Shown here one piece after another: positions 7,981-14,939 of a stretch of 33,080 nucleotides of DNA. Each line of letters starts with the position of its first letter. Positions within the stretch are counted from its first letter, which is position 1. The position numbers and the translations under genes are program-made. The stretch comes from Planctomycetota bacterium (GTDB lineage Bacteria > Planctomycetota > Phycisphaerae > Phycisphaerales > SM1A02), in assembly GCA_022571635.1 (NCBI GenBank), contig JACZXL010000004.1, forward strand, positions 1 through 33,080, in the 5' to 3' direction. The notes under the pieces are model-generated. The model was not told the origin of the DNA, did no database searches, and saw only the letters and a program-made list of their open reading frames with translations.

Positions 7981-9825
7981 TCACGGACACGACCCCCAGT
8001 TGCCCAGCAGGATGAGGAGATCGGTGACGCCGACGTTGCCGTTGATATCCAGGTCGGCCAGACAGCAGCCCTTGCCGCACACACCCCAGCTGCCCAGCAA
8101 GAAGAGCAGATCCTTAACGCCAACCGAGCCATCACCGTTCAGATCGGCAAAGGTGATTTGGTCAGCTGGATCGAACTGATACTCGTACGCGCCCATGTCC
8201 ACGACGACAGGTACGCCGCACCCGGGATCGACGTCCGTTTCGTCGCCGTTGAAGCGTGGGTTGCCGTCAAGATCAACGGGGAACAGCTCACACAAAAAGA
8301 TACCAGCTTGGTCGTAGTCCAAATGCATACCCCAGTTGTTCCCGGCATCGACGCATGGCGAGCCGGACGCAAGACGAAAGTCGCCACTTCCGGGGGCGAC
8401 GAACATCGGATCGGCGTCGATATTGTGCCCGCCGTTGCCGGTCCAACCGCCTTGTACGTCGCTGTACTTCACAGTGGTGACGGCGTTATCCTCGTCCACA
8501 ATAATCGGCTGTGGACCGTTGTCCCACAAGATGCAGTTGATTAGCAGAGGCTCACTATCACCGTAGTTATAGAATGCCCCACCTCCTTTCGCCGACGTGT
8601 TCCCGGTAATCGTGCAGTCTACGTATGTTGCATTTGCACCTAGAATGTTGCTGAGTCCACTCCCGAGATCTGCGGAGTTTCCCGCTACTAAGCAGTTGAC
8701 GAAATATGGACTGCTGGCCTGAACCTGGAAGGCACCGCCCAAACTTCCAAGCGATCCATTGGCCGAGTTTCCACGAAAATCACAGTTCACAACTCGGATA
8801 CCTGATCCTTGGAGCGCCAATCCTCCGGCCACTGCGTAAGTGTCTGCACTGCTGGCAGTGTTGTTGTAGAAGTTACAATCCTGAATCACCATCTCTTGTT
8901 CGAATTGAGTGAGTACTGCCAGTCCGCCTCCTCCTGCCGCAGCAATTGACGGACCAGTCACAGTATTATTCTCGAACGTACAGTTCGTAATCGTTATAAA
9001 GCTTCCAGGTTTGTAATACATTCCTCCACCGATGTTGGTCGCTGAGTTTCCTGCGAAGGTACAACCTTCCACTCGGGACCATCCGGATGCGTATATCAAT
9101 GCCATTCCGCCTCCTGAGGCTGGGGAATCGCTACCTGCTTTGTTCCCAACAATGGTCGAGTGCAGCAAATCCAGACGGCCACTTCGTGAATAGAGCCCAC
9201 CACCATCTCCACTGGAGAAATTCGCTTCGAACTTGCAAAATGCAATCATTGCATTAGTCGGGTAAGCATAGAAGCCCCCCCCGCGATCGTTTGGATCTAC
9301 TCCGTTGGCGTTCCCGGCTGTGATTGTGAATCCTTCAAGCAGAGCGGTGTCATCATTACCAGTTCCCATCGTGACGTGGTAGCTGTTCTCCTCGTAGTTA
9401 ACGAAGTCAGGCTCATCGTTTCCGATCAGATCGCCGGAGAGGATCGTTTCAAATAGCTCGATGTCCCGGGCATCAGGGTCTTTCGCGCCGAGACCGGCAT
9501 AACCACCCATCAGCGCCACGCCGTTTAGCAGTTGGAATGTTGCTTCACGGTTGCCGGTGCCGTCGGGATTCGCTTCGTCACGGTCAGGCTTGTAGGTGCC
9601 TTGCCCTACGCGAACCTCTGTGACGCCGCCGCCGGAAGCATCAGCCAGGGCGTCCTGAAGGAAGCGATAGGCCGTATTCCACATCGTTCCGTCGCCGCCC
9701 GGCGGTGCGTCATCATCGACGAACAGAATAGCTCCGCCGTGAACTGCGCCTGAGATCACGAACATCGTGGTCATCGCCGCGAAAGCACGACTCGCGCGAT
9801 TCTTGACTAAGTGACGATGTAGCAT
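7981..9825 (-). CDS. Secreted beta-helix protein with C-terminal dockerin-like domain
   Basis: 614 residues. The ATG at 9825 has GGGAGGAG 7 nt upstream. A signal peptide covers about residues 1-30, followed by 'ILFVDDDAPPGGDGTMWNTA', the standard opening of choice-of-anchor Q proteins. Residues 130-440 are a right-handed parallel beta-helix with Gly-rich turns, e.g. 'GGGMYYKPGSFITITNCTF' and 'GGAFQVQASSPYFVNC'. Around 440-540 come 'ILWDNGPQPI' and 'GSPCVDAGNN', typical of the helix end cap. Residues 560-614 are two EF-hand-like calcium loops ('DLNGDGSVGVKDLLFLLG' and 'DLDINGNVGVTDLLILLG'), the dockerin-like or type-I-anchor domain common in planctomycete exported proteins. Likely surface-located; the target is unknown, and no catalytic residues are evident for a polysaccharide lyase. 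Confidence 0.9.
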   Translation of the reverse strand: MLHRHLVKNRASRAFAAMTTMFVISGAVHGGAILFVDDDAPPGGDGTMWNTAYRFLQDALADASGGGVTEVRVGQGTYKPDRDEANPDGTGNREATFQLLNGVALMGGYAGLGAKDPDARDIELFETILSGDLIGNDEPDFVNYEENSYHVTMGTGNDDTALLEGFTITAGNANGVDPNDRGGGFYAYPTNAMIAFCKFEANFSSGDGGGLYSRSGRLDLLHSTIVGNKAGSDSPASGGGMALIYASGWSRVEGCTFAGNSATNIGGGMYYKPGSFITITNCTFENNTVTGPSIAAAGGGGLAVLTQFEQEMVIQDCNFYNNTASSADTYAVAGGLALQGSGIRVVNCDFRGNSANGSLGSLGGAFQVQASSPYFVNCLVAGNSADLGSGLSNILGANATYVDCTITGNTSAKGGGAFYNYGDSEPLLINCILWDNGPQPIIVDEDNAVTTVKYSDVQGGWTGNGGHNIDADPMFVAPGSGDFRLASGSPCVDAGNNWGMHLDYDQAGIFLCELFPVDLDGNPRFNGDETDVDPGCGVPVVVDMGAYEYQFDPADQITFADLNGDGSVGVKDLLFLLGSWGVCGKGCCLADLDINGNVGVTDLLILLGNWGSCP

Positions 9826-9981
9826 GGCTGGTCTCCTCCCGCCATAGTGGCCGTACAGTGCATAGTGGCCGTACAGTGGTGCCTAGCGGCAAGTCCTTGG
9901 CCACTGGCGCCCCCGTGCGGCCGAATGGGAACAGGGTACCACAGGTTGGCTGTATCCAAGCGGCATTTGTGAGAGATCAGC
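9826..9981 (-). promoter_or_regulatory. Leader of the beta-helix gene, homologous to 567-733
   Basis: 9909-9981 matches 661-733 with about 9 differences in 73 positions, and the part near the start codon is also related. Candidate promoter on the minus strand: TTGGAT (9959-9954) and TACCCT (9938-9933), 15-bp spacer. Unlike the other copy it has no palindrome inserts; instead an 18-bp stretch is duplicated in tandem (9843-9860 and 9861-9878). The homology is directly visible; promoter activity is inferred. Confidence 0.55.
9843..9878. repeat. Perfect 18-bp tandem duplication
   Basis: CATAGTGGCCGTACAGTG occurs twice head to tail in the 5' leader of the beta-helix gene. The related leader at 567-733 has a single diverged copy (around 588-600), so this is a local duplication. 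Confidence 0.85.
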
Positions 9982-10028
9982 TCCAATTGACCTGAAGGAT
10001 GATTGGCTCGCTTATGGGGGCGATGTCT

Positions 10029-11150
10029 TCAGCACTCGTCACGATGCAGCGGGTCGAGGAGATCGTGGGCTGCGTCATGGTAGAGGCTGCGGAGTAGATC
10101 CGGCGGAACGGACTTGCCTACGAGTTGCGGGGCGTCCATCTCGTCGTAGCGATCCGGATCAACCATCGACAAGTCGGGGTCAGCGATCGGCGATTCACCG
10201 TCGTAGTCCGTCTCGAAGAGCGTGCGAAAGACCCAATACCGGCTGGCGTACAAGTCGAACGCCTCGTCGGCCGAGTTGGCCCGAGCGTGAACATCGTTTT
10301 GCGTCTCACCTGTCTTGAGATGTTCATCCGACGTCACGATGTCTGAGCCGAACATGATGCGGCCTTTCCATCGCTCAAGAAACGCGACGAACTCCAGGCG
10401 CGGGTGCTTGCTCAGCTCGCGGATCATCCACTTCGCGGCGCTCGTGTCGAGGTAGAGATTGTCGTGGCGCGACAGCAATCCGGACAGGAACTGAAGGTCC
10501 TCCGGCCAACCGCCCATGTGCGCGGCGATCCACGGCACGGGAAAGCGATCCAACAGCGCCTCGAACGGCTCATACTGTTGCGCCTTTGTCCCATACACCG
10601 AGGCGTCGGCGTATTTGGCGGTGAACCACGTGTCGGGGTCGGCGATGTGCGTCATGAACATCATGCCGAGGTCCGCCGCCAGCTCCATCGTCTTGAGACG
10701 AGCCGATCCATCCAACCGCAACAGGTCCGGCTCGCCGATCTCTCGACCGAAGTCGATACCGCGCGGGGCGGCCCAGAACTTGACGATCCGCACGCCCAGT
10801 TCGTGGAACTGCTTGATGCGCTTGTCGAACCCCGGCCCGTGGTGGTGCCTGCGGTCCTCGCCGGTGTAGTTGGGCACGGCGATGAACCGCACCCGCCGGC
10901 CGAGGATCGCACGGATCGCCTCGACCTCCTCCAACTGGGTCATGGAGTAGGTGAGGCTGACCCCGTACAGGTCGGCGACGCGACGATAGATCTCGGCCGC
11001 GGTCGTGCCGTTGAGGTGGCTGTGAACGTCTATGATCGGGGCTGTCGGGTCGCCAAGGCTGCGGGCTTGGGCGGCGTAGTCCAATCCAAGCCGGTTGGCC
11101 GGATGCACTGCGATTCCAGTGTCTGCGGTCTTTGGCGGCGGCGATGACAT
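10029..11150 (-). CDS. Amidohydrolase-2 family metal-dependent hydrolase
   Basis: 373 residues from the ATG at 11150. Member of the TIM-barrel amidohydrolase superfamily (amidohydrolase-2 / ACMS-decarboxylase-like group). Visible metal-site motifs: 'IIDVHSHLNG' (His43, His45) at the end of strand 1, 'FMTHIADPDTWF', 'WIAAHMGGWPEDL', and 'IMFGSDIVTSDE' with the Asp near the C-terminal end of the barrel. The substrate cannot be told from sequence; family members hydrolyse or decarboxylate small cyclic or aromatic compounds. The open frame continues to 11516, but that part is Arg-rich and overlaps the divergent glycosyltransferase gene. The chosen start leaves 6 bp to that gene's ATG and has no Shine-Dalgarno sequence, so the true start could lie slightly downstream. 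Confidence 0.85.
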   Translation of the reverse strand: MSSPPPKTADTGIAVHPANRLGLDYAAQARSLGDPTAPIIDVHSHLNGTTAAEIYRRVADLYGVSLTYSMTQLEEVEAIRAILGRRVRFIAVPNYTGEDRRHHHGPGFDKRIKQFHELGVRIVKFWAAPRGIDFGREIGEPDLLRLDGSARLKTMELAADLGMMFMTHIADPDTWFTAKYADASVYGTKAQQYEPFEALLDRFPVPWIAAHMGGWPEDLQFLSGLLSRHDNLYLDTSAAKWMIRELSKHPRLEFVAFLERWKGRIMFGSDIVTSDEHLKTGETQNDVHARANSADEAFDLYASRYWVFRTLFETDYDGESPIADPDLSMVDPDRYDEMDAPQLVGKSVPPDLLRSLYHDAAHDLLDPLHRDEC

Positions 11151-11156
11151 CGGCGG

Positions 11157-12269
11157 ATGATACACAACCAATCCAAACCGAGGATCGCACTGGCTCACGA
11201 CTGGCTGGTCGGCATGCGCGGCGGTGAGTTCGTGCTCGATCGTCTGGCGCGGCAGTTCGGCCCGACCGAGCTGTACACCTTGGTCAGCAACGGCCGACCG
11301 CTCACCGAGGCCATCTCGGCCTGCCGCGTCATTACGTCGCCGCTGCAACGGTTTCCCGGGGCGTCGGGTCGGCTTCGGCGTCAGTACTTGCCATTGATGC
11401 CGTGGGCGGTCGGTCGGCTCAAGGTTGCGCCGTGCGACTTGCTCATCTCGACCAGCTCCGCGGTGATGAAATCGATTCGCCCCCCCAAGGGCACGCCGCA
11501 CCTGTGCTATTGCCATTCGCCGGCTCGGTACATCTGGGCCCAGACTCAGGAGTACGCGACCGGGTCAGGCGGCCGTTGGCGCGGAATCGGCCTGGGGCTG
11601 GTGGGGCCGGTCTTTCGACGCTGGGACCGGGCGACAGCTGATCGCGTGACAATGTTCCTGGCCAACAGTCAGCACACGGCCGGGCGAATCCAGCGGTACT
11701 TCGGCCGAGAGGCACAGGTCGTCTACCCGCCGGTGCGGACGGATTGGTTCACACCTGATCCTGGGGTTCAACGGGAGGATTGGCTGCTGGTGGTATCGGC
11801 GTTGGAGCCGTACAAGCGGACCGAGCTGGTGGTGCGGGCCGCTTCCCACGCTGGGCTGAAGTTGAAAGTTGCCGGCGACGGATCACAGCGAAAGGCGTTG
11901 GCCGGGGCGGCCGGGCCGACCGTTGAAATGCTCGGTCGCGTGGACGACCTGACGCTGCGTGAGCTGTACCGGCGGGCGAAGGCGCTGGTGTTCCCGCAGG
12001 TCGAGGACTTCGGGCTCATCCCGGTCGAGGCCCAAGCGACGGGATGCCCCGTGATTGCGTTTGCCGGTGGCGGCGCGCTGGAGACGGTGACGGCGCAGAC
12101 CGGCATTTTCTTTAGCCAACATACGGTGGAGGCGTTGGTCGAGGCGATCGCGGCTTTGGATGAGGCCCAGATCGATCCCGTGCAGTGTCGCCGAAACGCT
12201 GAGCGCTTCAATGAGCAGGCGTTTGACGAGGCGATCAGCCGGGCCGTGAACACGGTTCTGGGCCAATAG
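11157..12269 (+). CDS. GT4-family glycosyltransferase
   Basis: 370 residues. A GT-B fold retaining glycosyltransferase that uses a nucleotide sugar, acting at the cytoplasmic face of the membrane, probably on a surface polysaccharide or glycolipid. The N-terminal acceptor domain starts with 'RIALAHDWLVGMRGGEFVLD', typical of the group. 'LCYCHSPARYIWAQ' (about 116-129) and 'ANSQHTAGRIQRYFG' (about 169-183) are conserved. The donor domain has 'LLVVSALEPYKRTELVV' and the EX7E-like motif 'VEDFGLIPVEAQATGCPV'. No Shine-Dalgarno precedes the ATG, and the start lies 6 bp from the divergent amidohydrolase start. No other polysaccharide genes are adjacent, so the product is unknown. Confidence 0.9.
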   Translation: MIHNQSKPRIALAHDWLVGMRGGEFVLDRLARQFGPTELYTLVSNGRPLTEAISACRVITSPLQRFPGASGRLRRQYLPLMPWAVGRLKVAPCDLLISTSSAVMKSIRPPKGTPHLCYCHSPARYIWAQTQEYATGSGGRWRGIGLGLVGPVFRRWDRATADRVTMFLANSQHTAGRIQRYFGREAQVVYPPVRTDWFTPDPGVQREDWLLVVSALEPYKRTELVVRAASHAGLKLKVAGDGSQRKALAGAAGPTVEMLGRVDDLTLRELYRRAKALVFPQVEDFGLIPVEAQATGCPVIAFAGGGALETVTAQTGIFFSQHTVEALVEAIAALDEAQIDPVQCRRNAERFNEQAFDEAISRAVNTVLGQ

Positions 12270-12284
12270 GCCGGCTCGTGTCGT

Positions 12285-12758
12285 TTATGCGACCAGATCG
12301 CTGTCGCGCAAGAACACGGCTGGTTGCCCTTCGTTGAGCACGCCGCCCTGGCGGACCTTGCCGACGTACAAGGCATAATCCGTCTCAAGGTCGATGTGGC
12401 GGACCAGTTCGCAATCCAGATACGCGACCGCTTGTTTGACGATGGGAGCGCCGCTGGCGGCGGTCATCGTCGGAATGGTGACGAAGGGATCCTCCCGCGC
12501 ATCCGGCGGCGTGGCAAACTTCCGCTGCAAAAGCCGGTCGTCCTGGGCAATCTGACACAGGACGAAGCTTCGGCTGTCGCGTATCAGCGGCTCGACGGGC
12601 AATCCCTTGCTCATGGCGACGATCACCATGGGTGGCCGGACGGCGCATTGCTGAACCCACTTGACGAGAACGCCGCTGCGGTGGCCGTCGTAGCTCGTCG
12701 TCAGCAGGAACAGGCCGGAGGGAATCTGGCCAAGTGCTCGGGGAAGCTCGCCATCCAT
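12285..12758 (-). CDS. Flavin reductase-like FMN-binding protein
   Basis: 157 residues from the ATG at 12758. Flavin reductase-like domain (split-barrel, FMN-binding): 'ALGQIPSGLFLLTTSYDG' matches the family's 'alGrfpTGV.vvTt', followed by 'VLVKWVQQCAVRPPMVIVAM' and 'FVLCQIAQDD'. The C-terminal half has 'YLDCELVRHIDLETDYALYVGKV', close to the family's 'HxLfiGeV'. It may reduce flavin for a partner monooxygenase or bind FMN for another reaction; no partner is nearby. The frame is open to a TTG at 12869, which would add 37 poorly conserved residues, so the start is uncertain. It converges with the GT4 gene with 15 bp between stops. Confidence 0.8.
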   Translation of the reverse strand: MDGELPRALGQIPSGLFLLTTSYDGHRSGVLVKWVQQCAVRPPMVIVAMSKGLPVEPLIRDSRSFVLCQIAQDDRLLQRKFATPPDAREDPFVTIPTMTAASGAPIVKQAVAYLDCELVRHIDLETDYALYVGKVRQGGVLNEGQPAVFLRDSDLVA

Positions 12759-13006
12759 CTGGTTTACCGTGCCTGGTGATGGCCCGCTGAGTCTGACGCC
12801 GGTGCGAGAATCATGAGCGTCCGGTCCAGCGGGATCGGTCAGAGGTTTGATCGGTTCGGTGGCGGGCAACCATTATCTGCGTTCCGGCCGGGGTGAGCAG
12901 TTTTTTTTTCGCAGGGGGGAGGTGGCCCAACCGACGCGGTGGCGGTGACTTACCGTGCATTCCGGGCCGGTGGTGAGGGCGTGATGGGACCAGATTATGA
13001 GGAAAA

Positions 13007-13046
13007 GTGGGGAAGGGTGTTGCAAAGTGGCGAGCGGTGGGTTAAG
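13007..13046 (+). promoter_or_regulatory. Candidate MraZ operator: four 10-bp repeats
   Basis: Four contiguous decamers begin at 13007, 13017, 13027 and 13037 with GTGGG, GTGTT, GTGGC and GTGGG, each followed by five unrelated bases. MraZ is known in other bacteria to bind direct TGGGN repeats spaced by 5 bp upstream of its own gene. The array ends 31 bp before the mraZ start. A weak promoter (TTGCAA 13020-13025, TAAGTT 13043-13048, 17-bp spacer) would lie inside it, which fits autorepression. Repeat 2 keeps only GTG. Confidence 0.7.
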
Positions 13047-13077
13047 TTGTGCCGCCACCTAGCCGAGGCAGGAATGC

Positions 13078-13560
13078 GTGCTATTTACAGGCGAATACGA
13101 GTATACGATCGACGCGAAGCAGCGACTGGCGATACCCGCCGAGATTCGCTCGCGCCTTCACCCCGAGCGAGACGGCCTGGCGTTCTACGTCACGGCCGGG
13201 TCCAACGATGCGCTGTGGCTCTGGCCGGAGCGGACGTTCGAGCGCATGGCCGGGGCGATCGAGGTCTCACTACTACCGGCCGAGGAGATGATGGCGTTCG
13301 ACGAGATCACCTTCCCCAGCGCCCGGCGTCTGGAGATGGACAAGACCGGCCGGGTGCGCTTGCCACAGGCGATGCTCGACGCCGCGGGGATCGGATCCAA
13401 GGTCGTCATCCTGGGTATGCGCGACCATCTGGAGCTGCGGGACCCGAGGCAGTGGGAGCAAAGAAAGCAGGAGAAGCTGACCGAGAAAACCACGATCTTT
13501 CACCGCGCACGGCAAGCCCTCATCGAGCAGCCGCGGCCCGAGCGCGATCCGGGTTCATGA
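13078..13560 (+). CDS. mraZ: MraZ, transcriptional regulator of the division/cell wall cluster
   Basis: 160 residues from a GTG at 13078 with an AGGCAGGA-like ribosome site just upstream; the start gives the invariant 'LFTGEYEYTIDAKQRLAIP'. It contains two SpoVT/AbrB-like repeats: residues 1-60 and about 78-125 ('RRLEMDKTGRVRLPQAML'). MraZ forms a ring that binds repeated boxes in front of its own gene and represses the cluster. Here the usual next gene (rsmH/mraW) and the rest of the cluster are missing: the gene is followed by a long gene-free tract and a terminator, and csrA points towards it. The operator repeats upstream suggest it regulates at least itself. Confidence 0.95.
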   Translation: MLFTGEYEYTIDAKQRLAIPAEIRSRLHPERDGLAFYVTAGSNDALWLWPERTFERMAGAIEVSLLPAEEMMAFDEITFPSARRLEMDKTGRVRLPQAMLDAAGIGSKVVILGMRDHLELRDPRQWEQRKQEKLTEKTTIFHRARQALIEQPRPERDPGS

Positions 13561-14161
13561 ACTGGGCACGACGATCTGCGGCACGTGCCCGCCCCGGGTG
13601 TACTCAGGGCCACGCGCACATACGACGGGGGGAGTCGGCCGGCCGAGCACGGAAGCTTGGCCTAAGGACGGATTCGAGCCGTACTCCCCTAAGGACCGGC
13701 CGTTCGGTCAGGATCGGACCGCAATGTCGGCAACCCATCAACGCACCAGACGTTGTGCCGGCGTTTTCGGCCCGATCGGCTGCGGCGGATCGGTCAGTTT
13801 GCGATCAACGTCCCAGATGGTCAAGGAGGACGCGGGACGAATGAGCGCGGCGAGCCGTCAGCGCGGCGAAGAGGCCCATCGGCCGCGACCGATGGGAGGC
13901 ACTGGGCCAAGACGCCCTCGCCATCATTCTGTTCGTCTCCGGTCCTCGCCCGGACCGGAGGCCTTTCCTGCCACAAGGCTCTTCTGACTGGTTGTCAGGG
14001 TTGAGCCTGTCTGTTCCCTTCCCCCGCTCGCAGCGTGACCCACCACATGCTGCGAGCTTTTTAGTGGGCTGGCCACAAGACGGTCGCCGCGAAGCGCACC
14101 CGTATCGCTCACCGGCCCTCTCACGCCAGCGGTGATCCCCGAGAATCGGTCGACGGAGACG
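13561..14161 (+). other. Gene-free tract beyond mraZ, with hairpins
   Basis: Open frames exist but have Arg/Pro/Ser-rich, family-less translations, so I do not call a protein. Features seen: a near-repeat of CCTAAGGAC at about 13662 and 13689, an excess of GGA triplets between 13655 and 13960, a 9-bp-stem hairpin at 13937-13960 (CTCCGGTCC paired with GGACCGGAG), and the terminator at 14026-14062. It could be the 3' UTR of mraZ or an independent small RNA; neither is proven. Confidence 0.45.
14026..14062 (+). terminator. Intrinsic terminator
   Basis: GCTCGCAGC (14026-14034) pairs perfectly with GCTGCGAGC (14049-14057), loop of 14 nt, followed directly by TTTTT (14058-14062). It ends plus-strand transcription about 470 nt beyond the mraZ stop and in front of the convergent csrA. 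Confidence 0.8.
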
Positions 14162-14389
14162 CTAGGTGCCGCCGTCGCCGCTGGCCGGACGGATTGTCCC
14201 CACGACCGTCGGATTCGCCGCCGCAATCTGGTCGGCGACCTCGCGTCGATGGATGTCGATATGACGGGGAAACTCGAACGCCAGCCGGACTCGCTCACCT
14301 TTGATCGAGGCGACCTTCACGATGCCGTAGGGGTTCGCGGGGTCCCCAATGACGACCTCTTCCCCTTCGCGTCTGGTAATGACAAGCAT
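14162..14389 (-). CDS. csrA: Carbon storage regulator CsrA
   Basis: 75 residues. RNA-binding dimer that blocks or stabilises mRNAs at GGA-containing hairpin loops. The ATG at 14389 is preceded by AGGAGG with 8 nt spacing and gives the canonical start 'MLVITRREGEEVVIGD', continuing with 'GIVKVASIKGERVRLAFEFP' and 'IHRREVADQI'. The N-terminal beta strand and the 'VRLAFEFP..I.IHR' RNA-binding surface are intact; the Gly-Val/Ala position before 'P' reads EFP rather than the enterobacterial GVNAP. About 17 extra C-terminal residues follow the core. The leader forms a hairpin with the ribosome site in its loop, suggesting self-control. No flagellar genes are adjacent. Confidence 0.95.
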   Translation of the reverse strand: MLVITRREGEEVVIGDPANPYGIVKVASIKGERVRLAFEFPRHIDIHRREVADQIAAANPTVVGTIRPASGDGGT

Positions 14390-14393
14390 GCAC

Positions 14394-14408
14394 TGGACCT
14401 CCTGTCCA
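14394..14408 (-). promoter_or_regulatory. csrA leader hairpin with Shine-Dalgarno in the loop (candidate CsrA site)
   Basis: On the minus strand TGGAC (14408-14404) pairs with GTCCA (14398-14394) around the loop AGGAG, which is most of the ribosome binding site. ACAGGAG matches the known CsrA target core (ACARGGAUG, GGA in a hairpin loop). The start codon follows at 14389. This fits translational autoregulation by CsrA. Confidence 0.6.
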
Positions 14409-14411
14409 AGT

Positions 14412-14433
14412 GATCGCGCGATCATGCGCGATC
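14412..14433 (-). repeat. Inverted repeat in the csrA leader
   Basis: GATCGCGC (14412-14419) and GCGCGATC (14426-14433) form a perfect 8-bp stem with a 6-nt loop, directly upstream of the Shine-Dalgarno hairpin. It lacks a T run, so it is not a terminator. It may be a second leader structure or a protein-binding palindrome. Confidence 0.5.
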
Positions 14434-14565
14434 CCACCACTGCGTAGGGTACACTAGATCGCGGGCCCAGTCAGCAAGTTTTGCCCATTTTCGGCGGTTG
14501 TCCGGGTGCCGCGGGTCGGCGGTCAGCCCCGGCTCAATCGACACAAACACTTATAGTGCAAGGGT

Positions 14566-14841
14566 TTAGTTCACAGACACGACGGCTGTGACTTCCGGGA
14601 CGTGTTCTTTGAGATTTCGCTCGATTCCCATCTTGAGGGTCATCTCGCTGGAGGGGCAGTCCGCGCAGGCCCCGAGGAAGCGCACACGCACCACGCCCTC
14701 GTCACTGATATCGACAAGCTCCACGTCGCCGCCATCGGACTGGACCGAGGGGCGGATGAGATCGAGGATCTTTTCAACGCGTTCTTGCAAGGATGATCCC
14801 AACGGCCTGCTCGCGAGGGATTCCCGGTCGTTCTGCGACAT
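14566..14841 (-). CDS. NifU-like C-terminal domain Fe-S cluster protein
   Basis: 91 residues from the ATG at 14841, which follows GGAGCGGGGAAG; two upstream in-frame ATGs (14880, 14919) add basic, unconserved residues. The whole protein is the NifU C-terminal (Nfu) domain: 'LIRPSVQSDGGDVELVDI' and the CxxC motif in 'FLGACADCPSSEMTLKMG' (Cys59, Cys62). Two monomers together hold a Fe-S cluster that is passed to target enzymes in the cytoplasm. It stands alone here, with no suf or isc genes next to it. It is divergent from the lipoprotein gene at 14940, with 98 bp between. Confidence 0.92.
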   Translation of the reverse strand: MSQNDRESLASRPLGSSLQERVEKILDLIRPSVQSDGGDVELVDISDEGVVRVRFLGACADCPSSEMTLKMGIERNLKEHVPEVTAVVSVN

Positions 14842-14939
14842 CTTCCCCGCTCCACGACCTTCACGCCAAGGTGCGCTCATCGTAGGGCGGCCGTGCGCAA
14901 CCGGCCACCGCTGTTCCACCTGCCCGATACACTACCCGC

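Noticed and set aside
11151-11516. N-terminal extension of the amidohydrolase frame (122 residues)
   Set aside because: Arg/Gln-rich, unlike the family, and fully antisense to the 5' part of the GT4 gene.
12877-12909. Run of nine T after a GC-rich stretch upstream of mraZ, terminator-like on the plus strand
   Set aside because: The possible stem (CTGC with GCAG around CCGGCCGG) is asymmetric and weak, and no plus-strand gene ends nearby.
13660-13695. tRNA T-arm-like sequence on the minus strand (ACGG-CTCGAAT-CCGT)
   Set aside because: Position 54 is not T, and no D arm, anticodon arm or complementary acceptor stem is present.
13598-13987. 129-codon open frame on the plus strand after mraZ
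   Set aside because: Arg/Pro/Ser-rich translation with no family resemblance and no ribosome site; probably a by-product of GC-rich sequence.
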